Positions 6,367 through 13,522 of a stretch of DNA of 13,522 nucleotides are shown piece after piece (within the stretch, counting starts at the first letter, position 1; every line of letters begins with the position of its first letter). The position numbers and the translations under genes are program-made. The stretch lies in the NCBI GenBank assembly GCA_038212305.1, contig JBBQUP010000090.1, positions 1-13,522 on the forward strand. Reading direction: 5' to 3'. The notes under the pieces are model-generated. The model searched no databases, was not told where the DNA came from, and worked only from the letters and a program-made list of their open reading frames with translations. Source of the stretch: JBBQUP01 sp038212305. Lineage in GTDB: Bacteria; Bacteroidota; Bacteroidia; Bacteroidales; Marinilabiliaceae.

Positions 6367-7893
6367 ATGCGCTTTTACATCATTTTATCCTTGTTGCTAT
6401 ACGTCCCTGCTTTGTTAGCTCAACCCAATTATCAGAAGCGGGCTAACGACTTTTTTAAAGTTCACAATTACGAAAAAGCTTTGCCCGATTATCAACGTGC
6501 ATTGAAAAAAAAGTCTGGAAACATAGAAATACTGGAACGTATTTTAGCCTGCTTTGATCATGCCAACTTTAATAGACACGAAGCCTTAGAATATGTTAAG
6601 TTGCTTGAGCAAGTTAAACCTTTTCACCCTCAACTTCCACTTTATTTTGCAAATACTTATTTCCATGGGCATCAATTCGACAAATCGATTGAGTATTTAA
6701 ATATTTATTTGAAAAACAGCGCATTGAAAGAATTTGATTTGCAAACAATTAAACTTCTACAACAAAACATATTAAACGCGCAAGCATTAATTGCAAACCC
6801 AATAAATGTAACTTTCATTAATATGGGGGATCAAATCAATACCGATCGAAGTGAACTAAATCCACTGATCAATGCCAATGAAACAGTCCTTTTTTATGCA
6901 TCCGACAAGCGATATCTATCGGATGTTGGAATGAATTATTACAACATCTGTTTATCATTAAATACAGATGGGAATTGGATTCAAGCAAAAACAATTGGCA
7001 GCAAAATCAATTCTATTTTCGATGAAATCCCAACAGGATTAAATTCTGATGGAACCAAACTAATTCTATATCATAATCGTTTTGGAGCTGAACAAATATC
7101 TTGGGCAAACTACTCAGGTGAATATAAATTTGGAGACTTAAATGATTTTGGCCCAATAATTAACAAACTTGGATCGCAATATGGTGCCTGTTTAACTGCC
7201 ACCGAGGACACACTTTATTTTGCCTCTGAACCCGATAATGGAAATACGAATATTTATTACAGCATTAAGTTACCCGATGGCAACTGGGGAGATCCACGCT
7301 TAATACCTGGTAAAATTAACTCCGAAGCAGATGAAAACTTTCCCATGCTTTCAAATCATGGTCAGCGGTTATATTTTTGTTCAAATGGAGAACAATCGAT
7401 GGGCGGATACGACCTTTTTTACTCGGATTATGACACGATAAAAAACGAATGGGGAATGCCTGTTAACCTAGGATATCCGATTAACGATACCTACGATAAT
7501 TATACAATATCGATGGTTGAAGATAAAAGATATGGATATGTTAGTGCAATTAGAGAAGACACACATGGGTTGCGGGATATTTATCGAGTTGTTTTTAATA
7601 ACCAAGAATCAATACCACACGTAATAAAAGGAGAAGTTAAAATTAAACAACTTGAAACAAATACCGAAAAAAAGTTTAATCTATCTATCTACATCAAGCA
7701 AACCACAACAGATGAGCTAGTTGGAAAATACAATTGTTCGGGAAGTACAAATAGTTTTATACTCATTCTTAATCCCGGACAATATGCACTCGAATTAAAA
7801 AACAAGGGTGAAACAATATATTTTGAAACACTCAATATTCCAGATCAAAATATAAGTACCGAAAATAAAATTATCGAGGTAACATTAAAGTAA
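6367..7893 (+). CDS. Exported TPR / PD40 beta-propeller protein (PorE-like but without an OmpA domain)
   Basis: A signal peptide (residues 1-18, MRFYIILSLLLYVPALLA, no lipobox Cys) predicts export to the periplasm or outer membrane. Residues about 20-140 are TPR-like helical pairs (NDFFKVHNYEKALPDYQRAL; ANTYFHGHQFDKSIEYLNIYL). Residues about 160-410 carry WD40-like PD40 blades: NPLINANETVLFYASD, PTGLNSDGTKLILY, LTATEDTLYFASE, PMLSNHGQRLYFCS with GGYDLFYS, and ISMVEDKRYGYVSA. Residues 415-508 look like a small beta-sandwich of the carboxypeptidase-regulatory kind. In PorE and relatives this order is followed by an OmpA-like peptidoglycan-binding domain; here the protein ends at 508 with TAA and no such domain. 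It stands alone, about 190 bp before an exonuclease gene. Envelope scaffold is a reasonable inference; a role in type IX secretion is not shown. Confidence 0.85.
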   Translation: MRFYIILSLLLYVPALLAQPNYQKRANDFFKVHNYEKALPDYQRALKKKSGNIEILERILACFDHANFNRHEALEYVKLLEQVKPFHPQLPLYFANTYFHGHQFDKSIEYLNIYLKNSALKEFDLQTIKLLQQNILNAQALIANPINVTFINMGDQINTDRSELNPLINANETVLFYASDKRYLSDVGMNYYNICLSLNTDGNWIQAKTIGSKINSIFDEIPTGLNSDGTKLILYHNRFGAEQISWANYSGEYKFGDLNDFGPIINKLGSQYGACLTATEDTLYFASEPDNGNTNIYYSIKLPDGNWGDPRLIPGKINSEADENFPMLSNHGQRLYFCSNGEQSMGGYDLFYSDYDTIKNEWGMPVNLGYPINDTYDNYTISMVEDKRYGYVSAIREDTHGLRDIYRVVFNNQESIPHVIKGEVKIKQLETNTEKKFNLSIYIKQTTTDELVGKYNCSGSTNSFILILNPGQYALELKNKGETIYFETLNIPDQNISTENKIIEVTLK

Positions 7894-8081
7894 ATTATTT
7901 CGGTGGTAATATTTGTTGCAATGAGCCAATATCCTTATTTTTATGCACTTTATTTTTCGAGTTAATTAATCTTATCTCAACTCAAATTAATTTTTTTTGA
8001 CTTGAATATATAATCGCTCAGAATTACAGAAACGGTGTCAAGATTAAACACTTAGAATTAAAATCAAATCTATTTATTACA

Positions 8082-8852
8082 ATGAATTTAAACTTAAAAA
8101 ATCCAATAGCGTTTTTCGATCTTGAAACAACAGGAATTAGCATTGCACATGATCGAATTGTTGAAATATCAATTCTTAAGATCAATGTTGATGGCAGTCG
8201 CGAAATCAAGACCCACCGCGTAAATCCAGAAATGCCTATTCCGGCTGAAACCACCAATATACATGGCATCACCAACGACGATGTTAAGGATAGTCCCACA
8301 TTTAAAGAAATTGCAAAAACACTGGCAAACTTCCTTGAAAAATGCGATATCGGTGGATTTAACTCCAATAAATTTGATATTCCACTTCTAGCAGAAGAAT
8401 TTCTTAGAGTAGATATTGACCTTGATTTGAAAAAACGCAAATTAGTGGATGTACAAACCATATTTCACAAAATGGAAAAACGCACACTCGAAGCAGCTTA
8501 TAAATTTTATTGCGATAAGGATTTAATTGACGCACACAGCGCCGAAGCCGATACGCTAGCTACTTACGAAGTATTGTTGGCTCAACTCGATAGGTATCCC
8601 GATTTAAAAAATGACATCGAGTTTTTAGCTGAATTCTCATCGCACAATAAAAATGTAGATTTTGCCGGTCGAATTGTTTATAACGAAAAGAAAGTAGAAG
8701 TATTTAATTTTGGCAAATATCGCGGTAAGAAAGTAGAGGATGTTTTTGATACCGACACAGGTTATTATGGATGGATGATGAATGGCGATTTTCCATTGGA
8801 AACCAAGAAAGTGCTAACAGCTATAAAACTCAGAAAACTCAACACCAAGTAG
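8082..8852 (+). CDS. DEDDh 3'-5' exonuclease with ExoX-like C-terminal domain
   Basis: DnaQ/epsilon-type exonuclease that removes nucleotides from DNA 3' ends using two metal ions. All five catalytic positions are visible: D13 and E15 in FFDLETTG, D99 in NSNKFDIPLL, and H152 and D157 in AHSAEADTLAT, giving the DEDDh class. The nuclease fold covers about 8-175. Residues about 195-250 (VFNFGKYRGKKVEDV..., GYYGWMMNGDFP) match the small ExoX-like C-terminal domain that follows the nuclease in many Bacteroidota proteins, so this is more likely a stand-alone repair or processing exonuclease than the replicative epsilon subunit, which lacks that tail. Length 256 aa fits. The FAH-family gene follows after 94 bp, with a palindromic spacer between. 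Family certain; exact substrate is not. Confidence 0.92.
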   Translation: MNLNLKNPIAFFDLETTGISIAHDRIVEISILKINVDGSREIKTHRVNPEMPIPAETTNIHGITNDDVKDSPTFKEIAKTLANFLEKCDIGGFNSNKFDIPLLAEEFLRVDIDLDLKKRKLVDVQTIFHKMEKRTLEAAYKFYCDKDLIDAHSAEADTLATYEVLLAQLDRYPDLKNDIEFLAEFSSHNKNVDFAGRIVYNEKKVEVFNFGKYRGKKVEDVFDTDTGYYGWMMNGDFPLETKKVLTAIKLRKLNTK

Positions 8853-8853
8853 G

Positions 8854-8930
8854 GTAAGACGCAAGATATGAGATGTGAGACACAAGATGAAAAAAATCTT
8901 GAGTCTTGAATCTTGATACTCACATCTCTA
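8854..8930. repeat. Intergenic imperfect inverted repeat with RTCTTGA heptamer tandem
   Basis: The spacer between the exonuclease and FAH genes is nearly all palindrome. GAGATGTGAG (8870-8879) pairs perfectly with CTCACATCTC (8919-8928), and inside it CAAGAT (8883-8888) pairs with ATCTTG (8896-8901) across a G-A-rich 7-nt loop. The right arm holds three tandem heptamers of the form RTCTTGA (8896-8902, 8903-8909, 8910-8916); the left arm has related CAAGAT/AGAC words from 8857. It begins one or two bases after the exonuclease stop. Lacking a T-run, it is not a standard intrinsic terminator on either strand, though it could stall RNA polymerase or protect mRNA ends. It resembles the element at 6081-6263 in its purine-then-pyrimidine layout. 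Confidence 0.6.
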
Positions 8931-8946
8931 TACTAAAACATAACAA

Positions 8947-9558
8947 ATGAAAATACTTTGCATTGGTCGTAATTACCTTGATCACGCCAAAGAACTAAGC
9001 AATCCGGCACCTAGCGAACCTATTGTATTTGGCAAACCCGACTCGGCTTTATTGCGCAATAATCAACCATTTTTCATACCCGATTTTGCCAATGATTTTC
9101 ATCACGAGGTGGAAGTGGTGGTTCGCATCAACCGTTTAGGGAAAAATATTGCTCCCGAATTTGCTCATCGATACTATGATGAAATAGGATTAGGAATTGA
9201 TTTTACAGCGCGTGACTTGCAAGAAGATTTACGCAAAAAAGGACTTCCTTGGGAAAAGAGTAAGGCTTTTGATGGCTCTGCAGTAATTTCAGAATTTATC
9301 GACAAACAAACACTTGTCGATATAAATAATATTAATTTCCGATTGGATATTAATGGCCAAACCCGACAACAAGGAAACACCAAGGATATGATCTTCTCAA
9401 TTGATGATATTATTGCCCATGTTTCGAAGTATTTTACATTGAAAATTGGTGATTTTATTTTCACAGGAACGCCTGCTGGTGTTGGTTCTGTTAATATAGC
9501 AGATCGGTTGCAGGGGTACATCGAAAATGATTTATTTTTCGATTTTTGGGTTAAATAA
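8947..9558 (+). CDS. Fumarylacetoacetate hydrolase (FAH) family protein, FAHD1/acylpyruvase-like
   Basis: Compact single-domain member of the FAH superfamily, whose relatives cleave acylpyruvates or decarboxylate oxaloacetate with a divalent metal. Metal ligands are E54 and E56 in HHEVEVVVRI and D85 in GIDFTARDLQ. The His-Glu pair of FAHD1 is present as H13 and E16 in YLDHAKEL, and the Lys loop appears as PWEKSKAFDGSA (101-112). Near the end, IFTGTPAGVG (about 172-181) is the usual family signature. At 203 aa it matches FAHD1 (about 220) rather than the roughly 420-aa fumarylacetoacetase. The GH25 lysozyme gene begins 5 bp after its stop, so the two are probably co-transcribed although no shared pathway is obvious. 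Physiological substrate unknown; oxaloacetate tautomer or acylpyruvate is an inference from the family. Confidence 0.9.
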   Translation: MKILCIGRNYLDHAKELSNPAPSEPIVFGKPDSALLRNNQPFFIPDFANDFHHEVEVVVRINRLGKNIAPEFAHRYYDEIGLGIDFTARDLQEDLRKKGLPWEKSKAFDGSAVISEFIDKQTLVDINNINFRLDINGQTRQQGNTKDMIFSIDDIIAHVSKYFTLKIGDFIFTGTPAGVGSVNIADRLQGYIENDLFFDFWVK

Positions 9559-9563
9559 GCAGA

Positions 9564-10301
9564 ATGGCAAAAAAGAAACAAAACGCTACCACATTTAAAA
9601 TATTAGTTTTTGCTGTTGCCGTTATATTCATAGCTGGATTACTTATTAAATTTTTCTTTCCTAATAGATATCCGGCCGCTGCCTTGTCGTACAAAGTATT
9701 TGGCGTAGATGTATCAAAACATTCAGGTAATATTAACTGGCAAATTCTAAAAGAGAATAACGTTGCCTTTGCTTATTTAAAAGCTACCGAAGGCGAAGAT
9801 TATATTGATCCGCTTTACAAGCAAAATCGAACTCAAGCAATCGAAAACTCAATTATACTTGGATCATACCACTTTTTTAGATTTAACAAAAGTGGTAAAA
9901 AACAAGCATTGCTATTTCTTAAAAATGCATCGATAAACGTAGGCGATTTACTTCCAGTTTTAGACATTGAAATTTGGGGAAACACAATAAGTACGCAATC
10001 ACCTGAAATTGTTATAAAAGAAATTCGTGTATTTCTGACAACAATTGAGCAGAATTTGGGTGTTAAACCAATGATATACACGAATAAAGAAACGTTTCTG
10101 AAATATGTAAAAGGAAATTTTGATGCTTACCCAATTTGGTTTTGCGATTTAATTAACGAACCGAATGAAGAGGCACCCTATTGGTCGTTTTGGCAATTTT
10201 CGCATAAAGGTAAAATTGAGGGCTCAAAATATCATATTGATTTTAATGTGTTTAGATATTCACTATTCGAACTAAAAACTAAATACACCATCAAGCCTTA
10301 A
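9564..10301 (+). CDS. Membrane-anchored GH25 lysozyme (N-acetylmuramidase)
   Basis: Glycoside hydrolase family 25 cleaves the MurNAc-GlcNAc bond of peptidoglycan. After a Lys-rich N-terminus (MAKKKQ) there is one hydrophobic segment at residues 11-32 without a clear signal-peptidase site, so it is probably anchored in the inner membrane facing the periplasm. The catalytic domain starts at 46 with FGVDVSKHSGNINW (D49), followed by FAYLKATEG (69-77), GSYHFF (100-105), LPVLDIE (130-136) with the family's DxE pair D134/E136, PMIYTN (169-174), and the closing WQFSHKG...IDFNVF (210-230, D226). Length 245 aa is usual for a one-domain enzyme with anchor. It follows the FAH-family gene by 5 bp and faces tag tail to tail across 58 bp. 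Role in wall remodelling or turnover is inferred; this single-domain form is common in Bacteroidota. Confidence 0.93.
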   Translation: MAKKKQNATTFKILVFAVAVIFIAGLLIKFFFPNRYPAAALSYKVFGVDVSKHSGNINWQILKENNVAFAYLKATEGEDYIDPLYKQNRTQAIENSIILGSYHFFRFNKSGKKQALLFLKNASINVGDLLPVLDIEIWGNTISTQSPEIVIKEIRVFLTTIEQNLGVKPMIYTNKETFLKYVKGNFDAYPIWFCDLINEPNEEAPYWSFWQFSHKGKIEGSKYHIDFNVFRYSLFELKTKYTIKP

Positions 10302-10359
10302 GACTCATCTACGAAGCTTTTTATTTTGAGCATTTAAAAGCAAACAATTACTTTTTAAA

Positions 10360-10932
10360 CTAACAACAATCGTTGTATCGAAAACATGACGTTAAATGAT
10401 CGTTAACCATGCCAGCAGCCTGCATGTAAGCATAACAAATTGTTGGCCCCACAAATTTAAACCCACGCCTTTTCAGTTCCTTACTCATTTCAATAGACTC
10501 AGGCGATGATACAGGAATTTGAGTCATATTTTCGCAATAATTTATTTTAGTTTTAAAATTGGTAAACCGCCAAATAAACCTATCAAATGAACCAAACTCC
10601 TTTTGAATTTCCATAAAAGCTATGGCATTTGAAACGGTAGCTTTTATTTTTGCTTTATTCCGAATAATTGAAGCATCATTGTTTAACAAATCAATTTTAG
10701 CTTGTGTATAGTTAGCAATAATAGAATAATCAAATCCATCGAAAGCTATACGAAATGCTTCCCGCTTATTTAAAACAATTAACCAACTCAACCCTGCTTG
10801 AAAAGCATCAAGAACTAAAAATTCAAAGTGTTTAAGATCATCATGCAATGGCACACCCCATTCTTTATCATGATACTCAATCATCAACAAAGTCTCGCCA
10901 GGCCAAGAACACCGATTAATTTTTATATCCAT
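10360..10932 (-). CDS. tag: DNA-3-methyladenine glycosylase I
   Basis: Base-excision enzyme that removes 3-methyladenine from alkylated DNA. The zinc-binding residues of E. coli Tag are all present: C8 (RCSW), H21 (YHDKEWG), H179 and C183 (NDHLTSCF). The helix-hairpin-helix region reads AFQAGLSWLIVLNKREAFR (43-61), and FKFVGPTICYAYMQAAGMVNDH (158-179) is the conserved end of the family. By alignment with E. coli LEGQQAGLSW, the base-recognition residue E38 is Asp here (D42 in LDAFQAGLSW), a conservative change. Length 190 aa is normal. The protein ends in an unusual Cys-Cys. It starts at the ATG read from 10932. The mutS2 stop lies 129 bp upstream on the same strand, so read-through from that gene is possible; no clear promoter of its own was seen. 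Confidence 0.94.
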   Translation of the reverse strand: MDIKINRCSWPGETLLMIEYHDKEWGVPLHDDLKHFEFLVLDAFQAGLSWLIVLNKREAFRIAFDGFDYSIIANYTQAKIDLLNNDASIIRNKAKIKATVSNAIAFMEIQKEFGSFDRFIWRFTNFKTKINYCENMTQIPVSSPESIEMSKELKRRGFKFVGPTICYAYMQAAGMVNDHLTSCFRYNDCC

Positions 10933-10986
10933 AGTGCATTATTTAAGGTGTTTTAGTTTATCATTCATCCTAACACTTTCAGCTAG

Positions 10987-11014
10987 TTGACATATCAAAA
11001 AAAAGATGTATCAA
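10987..11014. repeat. Hairpin between mutS2 and tag
   Basis: TTGACATATC (10987-10996) and GATGTATCAA (11005-11014) pair over 10 bp with one mismatch and one G-T wobble around a loop of eight A. On the mutS2/tag strand the loop is eight T. It lies 48 bp after the mutS2 stop and 55 bp before the tag start. Without a T-run after the stem it is not a standard terminator; it could be mRNA structure or chance in AT-rich DNA. Confidence 0.3.
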
Positions 11015-11061
11015 AGTTGAACAATAATTAGAATTTGATTGACAAAAAGTGTTCTGAATGA

Positions 11062-13522
11062 CTAAATATCTAAATCCACAAGTGTTATTCCGCTACCACC
11101 AAATTGCACATGCTCATCGCGAAACGACTTTATAAATGTCATAGCAGCTAATTGTTCGCGAATGAGTTTGCGCAAAATTCCATCGCCTTTCCCATGCAGG
11201 ATTTTAACATGATGTACTTCACAAACAAGCGCTTCATCGAGATAATCCAATACCATTTGAATAGCCTCGTCGGCGCGCTTACCACGTATGTCAATATCGG
11301 GTTTAAATGATAATTTCGATTGGCGCACACGTTCTGAAACCGCTGAAACATATGACTCATCATAATTTCGCGACTCTTTTTTAAATGTATTTTTAGTTAT
11401 TCGAGTGAGTCTATTGATTTTTAATGTGGTTTTTAAATTCCCAAAAGCTACCGTGGCATTTTTTCCATCAATAGAGAGTATTATTCCTGGTAAATCTTGC
11501 TCATCTAGCTTCACATGATTGCCAATAGTTAAAGGGCTATTATCAACTGCGATAGGCTTAGAAGCATTTGCACTCTTTTTCACCAAACCATCTTCAGGCA
11601 CTTTCTCGTGTTTGCGGTTTTCGCGATCCTTAATCTTGTTTATCTTTCGTTCAATATGATCATCGCGATCATCATCCGAAGCGTCAATCTCTTGCTTCAA
11701 TGCGCTCATACTCTGTCGCAAAACCAGCGTTTTTTCTTTATCAGCTTGATTTTCGCGTATTTCGCGAATGGTATTTTCGATTTGCTTATTTGCATTTACC
11801 ATCAAATCCGATGCCTCCAATTTGGCTTTTCGAATGATCTCTTTTTTCTCCTTCTTAACTTTCTCTAATTCATCCTGATAGGTAGCCAATACCTCATCTA
11901 AACGCTTTTCATTTATTCTAATGGTTTGTCGTTTTTGCTCCCAGTAACGTTTATCGCGAACAATTTCGCGCAAATGCTTATCGAAATCGATGTTATCCTG
12001 ACCGATTAATGCTTGAGCATCAATAAGTATCGATTCAGGCAAACCTATTTTTCGGGCTATTTCAAAAGCAAAAGAACTTCCGGGCTTACCCATCTCCAAT
12101 TTAAATAACGGTTGTATTGCATGTGTATCAAATTGCATAGCACCATTAATCAACCCCGAGGTTTGCGATGCAAAGTGCTTTAAATTAGTATAATGCGTAG
12201 TAATAACACCATAAACGCCAATTTTATTCAGGTGCGATAATACAGCCTCCGCAATACTTCCACCCAACATGGGTTCAGTTCCCGTTCCAAATTCATCAAT
12301 TAGGATTAAGGTTTTATCAGTGGCATTGCGAACAAAATTCTTCATGTTCAACAAATGAGAACTGTAGGTACTCAAATCGTTTTCAAGACTTTGCTCGTCA
12401 CCCATATCCATGAAAACTTGATTGAAAAACCCCATTTTCGACCATTCGGCCATAGGAACCAGTAATCCACATTGCAACATGTATTGCAACAAGCCTACTG
12501 TTTGCAAACAAACCGATTTTCCTCCTGCATTTGGTCCTGAAATAATTAAAATTCTATTTTCGGGCTCTAACTCAATATTCAAGGGAACAACAGACTGACC
12601 TGATGCTTGATGCTGTAGAAATAACAATGGATGAACGGCATTATCCCAGCGCATTTCGGTTGTTTGCCTTACATGCGGAAGAACTGCGCCAATGCGTAAC
12701 GCGAAACGAGCTTTTGCCCGAATAAAATCAACAATTCCTAAAAACTCGTAGGCGTAAAATAAATCCGATAAATGAGGTCGTATTTCATCGCTCATTGCCA
12801 TTAAGATTCTCGCCAATTCGCGCCTCTCAGCATATTCTAGCTCCCGAAGTTGATTGTTTATCTCTACAATCTCAGCTGGCTCGATAAACGATGTTTTTCC
12901 AGTGGCTGATTCATCATGAATAATACCTCCCAGTTTGCGCTTATTTCCAGATGGTACTGGAATAACAGCTCGCCCATCGCGAATGGAGACAGTTGCATCG
13001 GGATCTACAATTCCCTCAGCCCTCGCATGTCGCAAAATAGTTTGCATTTTGCGACTAATGCTGGCTTGTTGTGCTTGTATATCTTTTCGAATAGATGCTA
13101 ACTCCGATGAAGCATTGTCTTTAATTTTTCCAAACTTATTTAATATCTGATCAATACGATCGATAATGGATGGATAAATAATAACATTCGCTGAAAGCTT
13201 CCGTAAATTGGGATATTCCTCATCGCTTTTGGAAACAAAAAACCGAACGATATCGCGAATAGAAGCCAGCGATCTGCGCAGATCAAATAATTCACGTTCA
13301 TCTAAAAATAATCCCTCGACTCTGATTTTCTTAAGTGGTTCGCGAACATCGATAAAAAATGAGGCGGGAAAGTTTTGTTCTTCCTGCAATATTCGAAGAA
13401 ATTCATTGGTTTGATGCAACCTCAAAGTCATTTTTTCAAACGACAATGTAAAATCCATTGAATCAACATATTCTTGTCCTAAAACACTTGCACAACTCTC
13501 TTTTAACAAGTCGCGAATACGA
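11062..13522 (-). CDS. mutS2: MutS2 family ATPase with Smr domain (N-terminus beyond the window)
   Basis: MutS2 proteins bind branched DNA or stalled ribosomes; members suppress homologous recombination (Helicobacter) or rescue collided ribosomes (Bacillus). The frame stays open to the window edge (RIRDLLKESC...), so the first 15-20 residues are outside; a TTG at 13509 is internal. Counting from that TTG: Bacteroidota-like N-terminal region 1-100 (QTNEFLRILQEEQNFP), core and clamp helices to about 300, Walker A GPNAGGKS (325-332), MutS signature GDEQSLENDLSTYSSH (370-385), Walker B LILIDEFGTGTEP (401-413), a long coiled coil about 515-600, a highly charged linker about 615-660 (DDDRDDHIERK), and the C-terminal Smr domain with DIRG (740-743) and HGKGDG (772-777). 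The mismatch-binding domain of MutS is absent, as expected. Smr LDxR reads IDIR. About 835 aa in full, normal length. The tag gene lies 129 bp downstream. Confidence 0.96.
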   Translation of the reverse strand, partial: RIRDLLKESCASVLGQEYVDSMDFTLSFEKMTLRLHQTNEFLRILQEEQNFPASFFIDVREPLKKIRVEGLFLDERELFDLRRSLASIRDIVRFFVSKSDEEYPNLRKLSANVIIYPSIIDRIDQILNKFGKIKDNASSELASIRKDIQAQQASISRKMQTILRHARAEGIVDPDATVSIRDGRAVIPVPSGNKRKLGGIIHDESATGKTSFIEPAEIVEINNQLRELEYAERRELARILMAMSDEIRPHLSDLFYAYEFLGIVDFIRAKARFALRIGAVLPHVRQTTEMRWDNAVHPLLFLQHQASGQSVVPLNIELEPENRILIISGPNAGGKSVCLQTVGLLQYMLQCGLLVPMAEWSKMGFFNQVFMDMGDEQSLENDLSTYSSHLLNMKNFVRNATDKTLILIDEFGTGTEPMLGGSIAEAVLSHLNKIGVYGVITTHYTNLKHFASQTSGLINGAMQFDTHAIQPLFKLEMGKPGSSFAFEIARKIGLPESILIDAQALIGQDNIDFDKHLREIVRDKRYWEQKRQTIRINEKRLDEVLATYQDELEKVKKEKKEIIRKAKLEASDLMVNANKQIENTIREIRENQADKEKTLVLRQSMSALKQEIDASDDDRDDHIERKINKIKDRENRKHEKVPEDGLVKKSANASKPIAVDNSPLTIGNHVKLDEQDLPGIILSIDGKNATVAFGNLKTTLKINRLTRITKNTFKKESRNYDESYVSAVSERVRQSKLSFKPDIDIRGKRADEAIQMVLDYLDEALVCEVHHVKILHGKGDGILRKLIREQLAAMTFIKSFRDEHVQFGGSGITLVDLDI

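Noticed and set aside
7988..8013. TTGACT and TATAAT words upstream of the exonuclease gene as a sigma-70 promoter
   Set aside because: They are only about 6-8 bp apart instead of about 17, and this phylum uses TTTG / TAnnTTTG; chance match.
8024..8461. 145-aa open frame antisense to the exonuclease gene
   Set aside because: It is the mirror of a well-supported coding region with all catalytic residues and shows no domain of its own.
10316..10341. GCTTTT/AAAAGC stem between the GH25 gene and tag as a bidirectional terminator
   Set aside because: Only 6 AT-rich pairs with a 14-nt loop and no T-run on either strand; too weak to call.
13507..13509. TTG as a start codon for mutS2
   Set aside because: The frame continues upstream as RIRD and MutS2 homologues have about 15-20 more N-terminal residues; the gene runs off the window.

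Overview
The window looks like chromosomal DNA from a low-GC member of the Bacteroidota, probably a Marinilabiliales/Bacteroidales-type marine or sediment organism. This rests on AT-rich spacers, the absence of clear Shine-Dalgarno sites, candidate promoters of the TAnnTTTG type, a long acyl-CoA dehydrogenase in an operon with ETF genes, a PD40 periplasmic protein, and a MutS2 with a Bacteroidota-like N-terminal region. The lineage is inferred from gene style only; there is no rRNA here.

Layout. (1) Positions 1-1539 (+) hold the 3' part of a PAS / histidine kinase / receiver hybrid sensor kinase. Its 5' end lies outside the window, and one extra base at about 1331 breaks the receiver domain just before the phospho-acceptor Asp. 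(2) A small membrane protein (1536-1868, -) converges on it, the two stop codons sharing one CTAG. (3) Positions 5696 to 1975 (-) are an etfB-etfA-acyl-CoA dehydrogenase operon with a candidate promoter and a good intrinsic terminator. The dehydrogenase would oxidise an acyl-CoA and pass electrons to the EtfAB flavoprotein. The EtfB sequence resembles the anaerobic, bifurcation-associated type. (4) A 670-bp gene-free stretch (5697-6366) contains a roughly 183-bp imperfect palindrome with perfect 12-bp ends. (5) On the + strand follow an exported TPR/PD40 protein, a DEDDh exonuclease with an ExoX-like C-terminus, a second purine/pyrimidine palindromic spacer, an FAH-family hydrolase, and a membrane-anchored GH25 lysozyme 5 bp behind it. 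(6) On the - strand are 3-methyladenine DNA glycosylase I (tag) and a mutS2 gene cut off by the right edge of the window.

The genes are mostly housekeeping: energy metabolism, DNA repair and cell wall. I see no tRNA, rRNA, CRISPR array, insertion sequence, phage gene or defence cassette. The points most worth a second look are the receiver-domain frameshift, the two intergenic purine/pyrimidine palindromes that may belong to one repeat class, and the ETF type.
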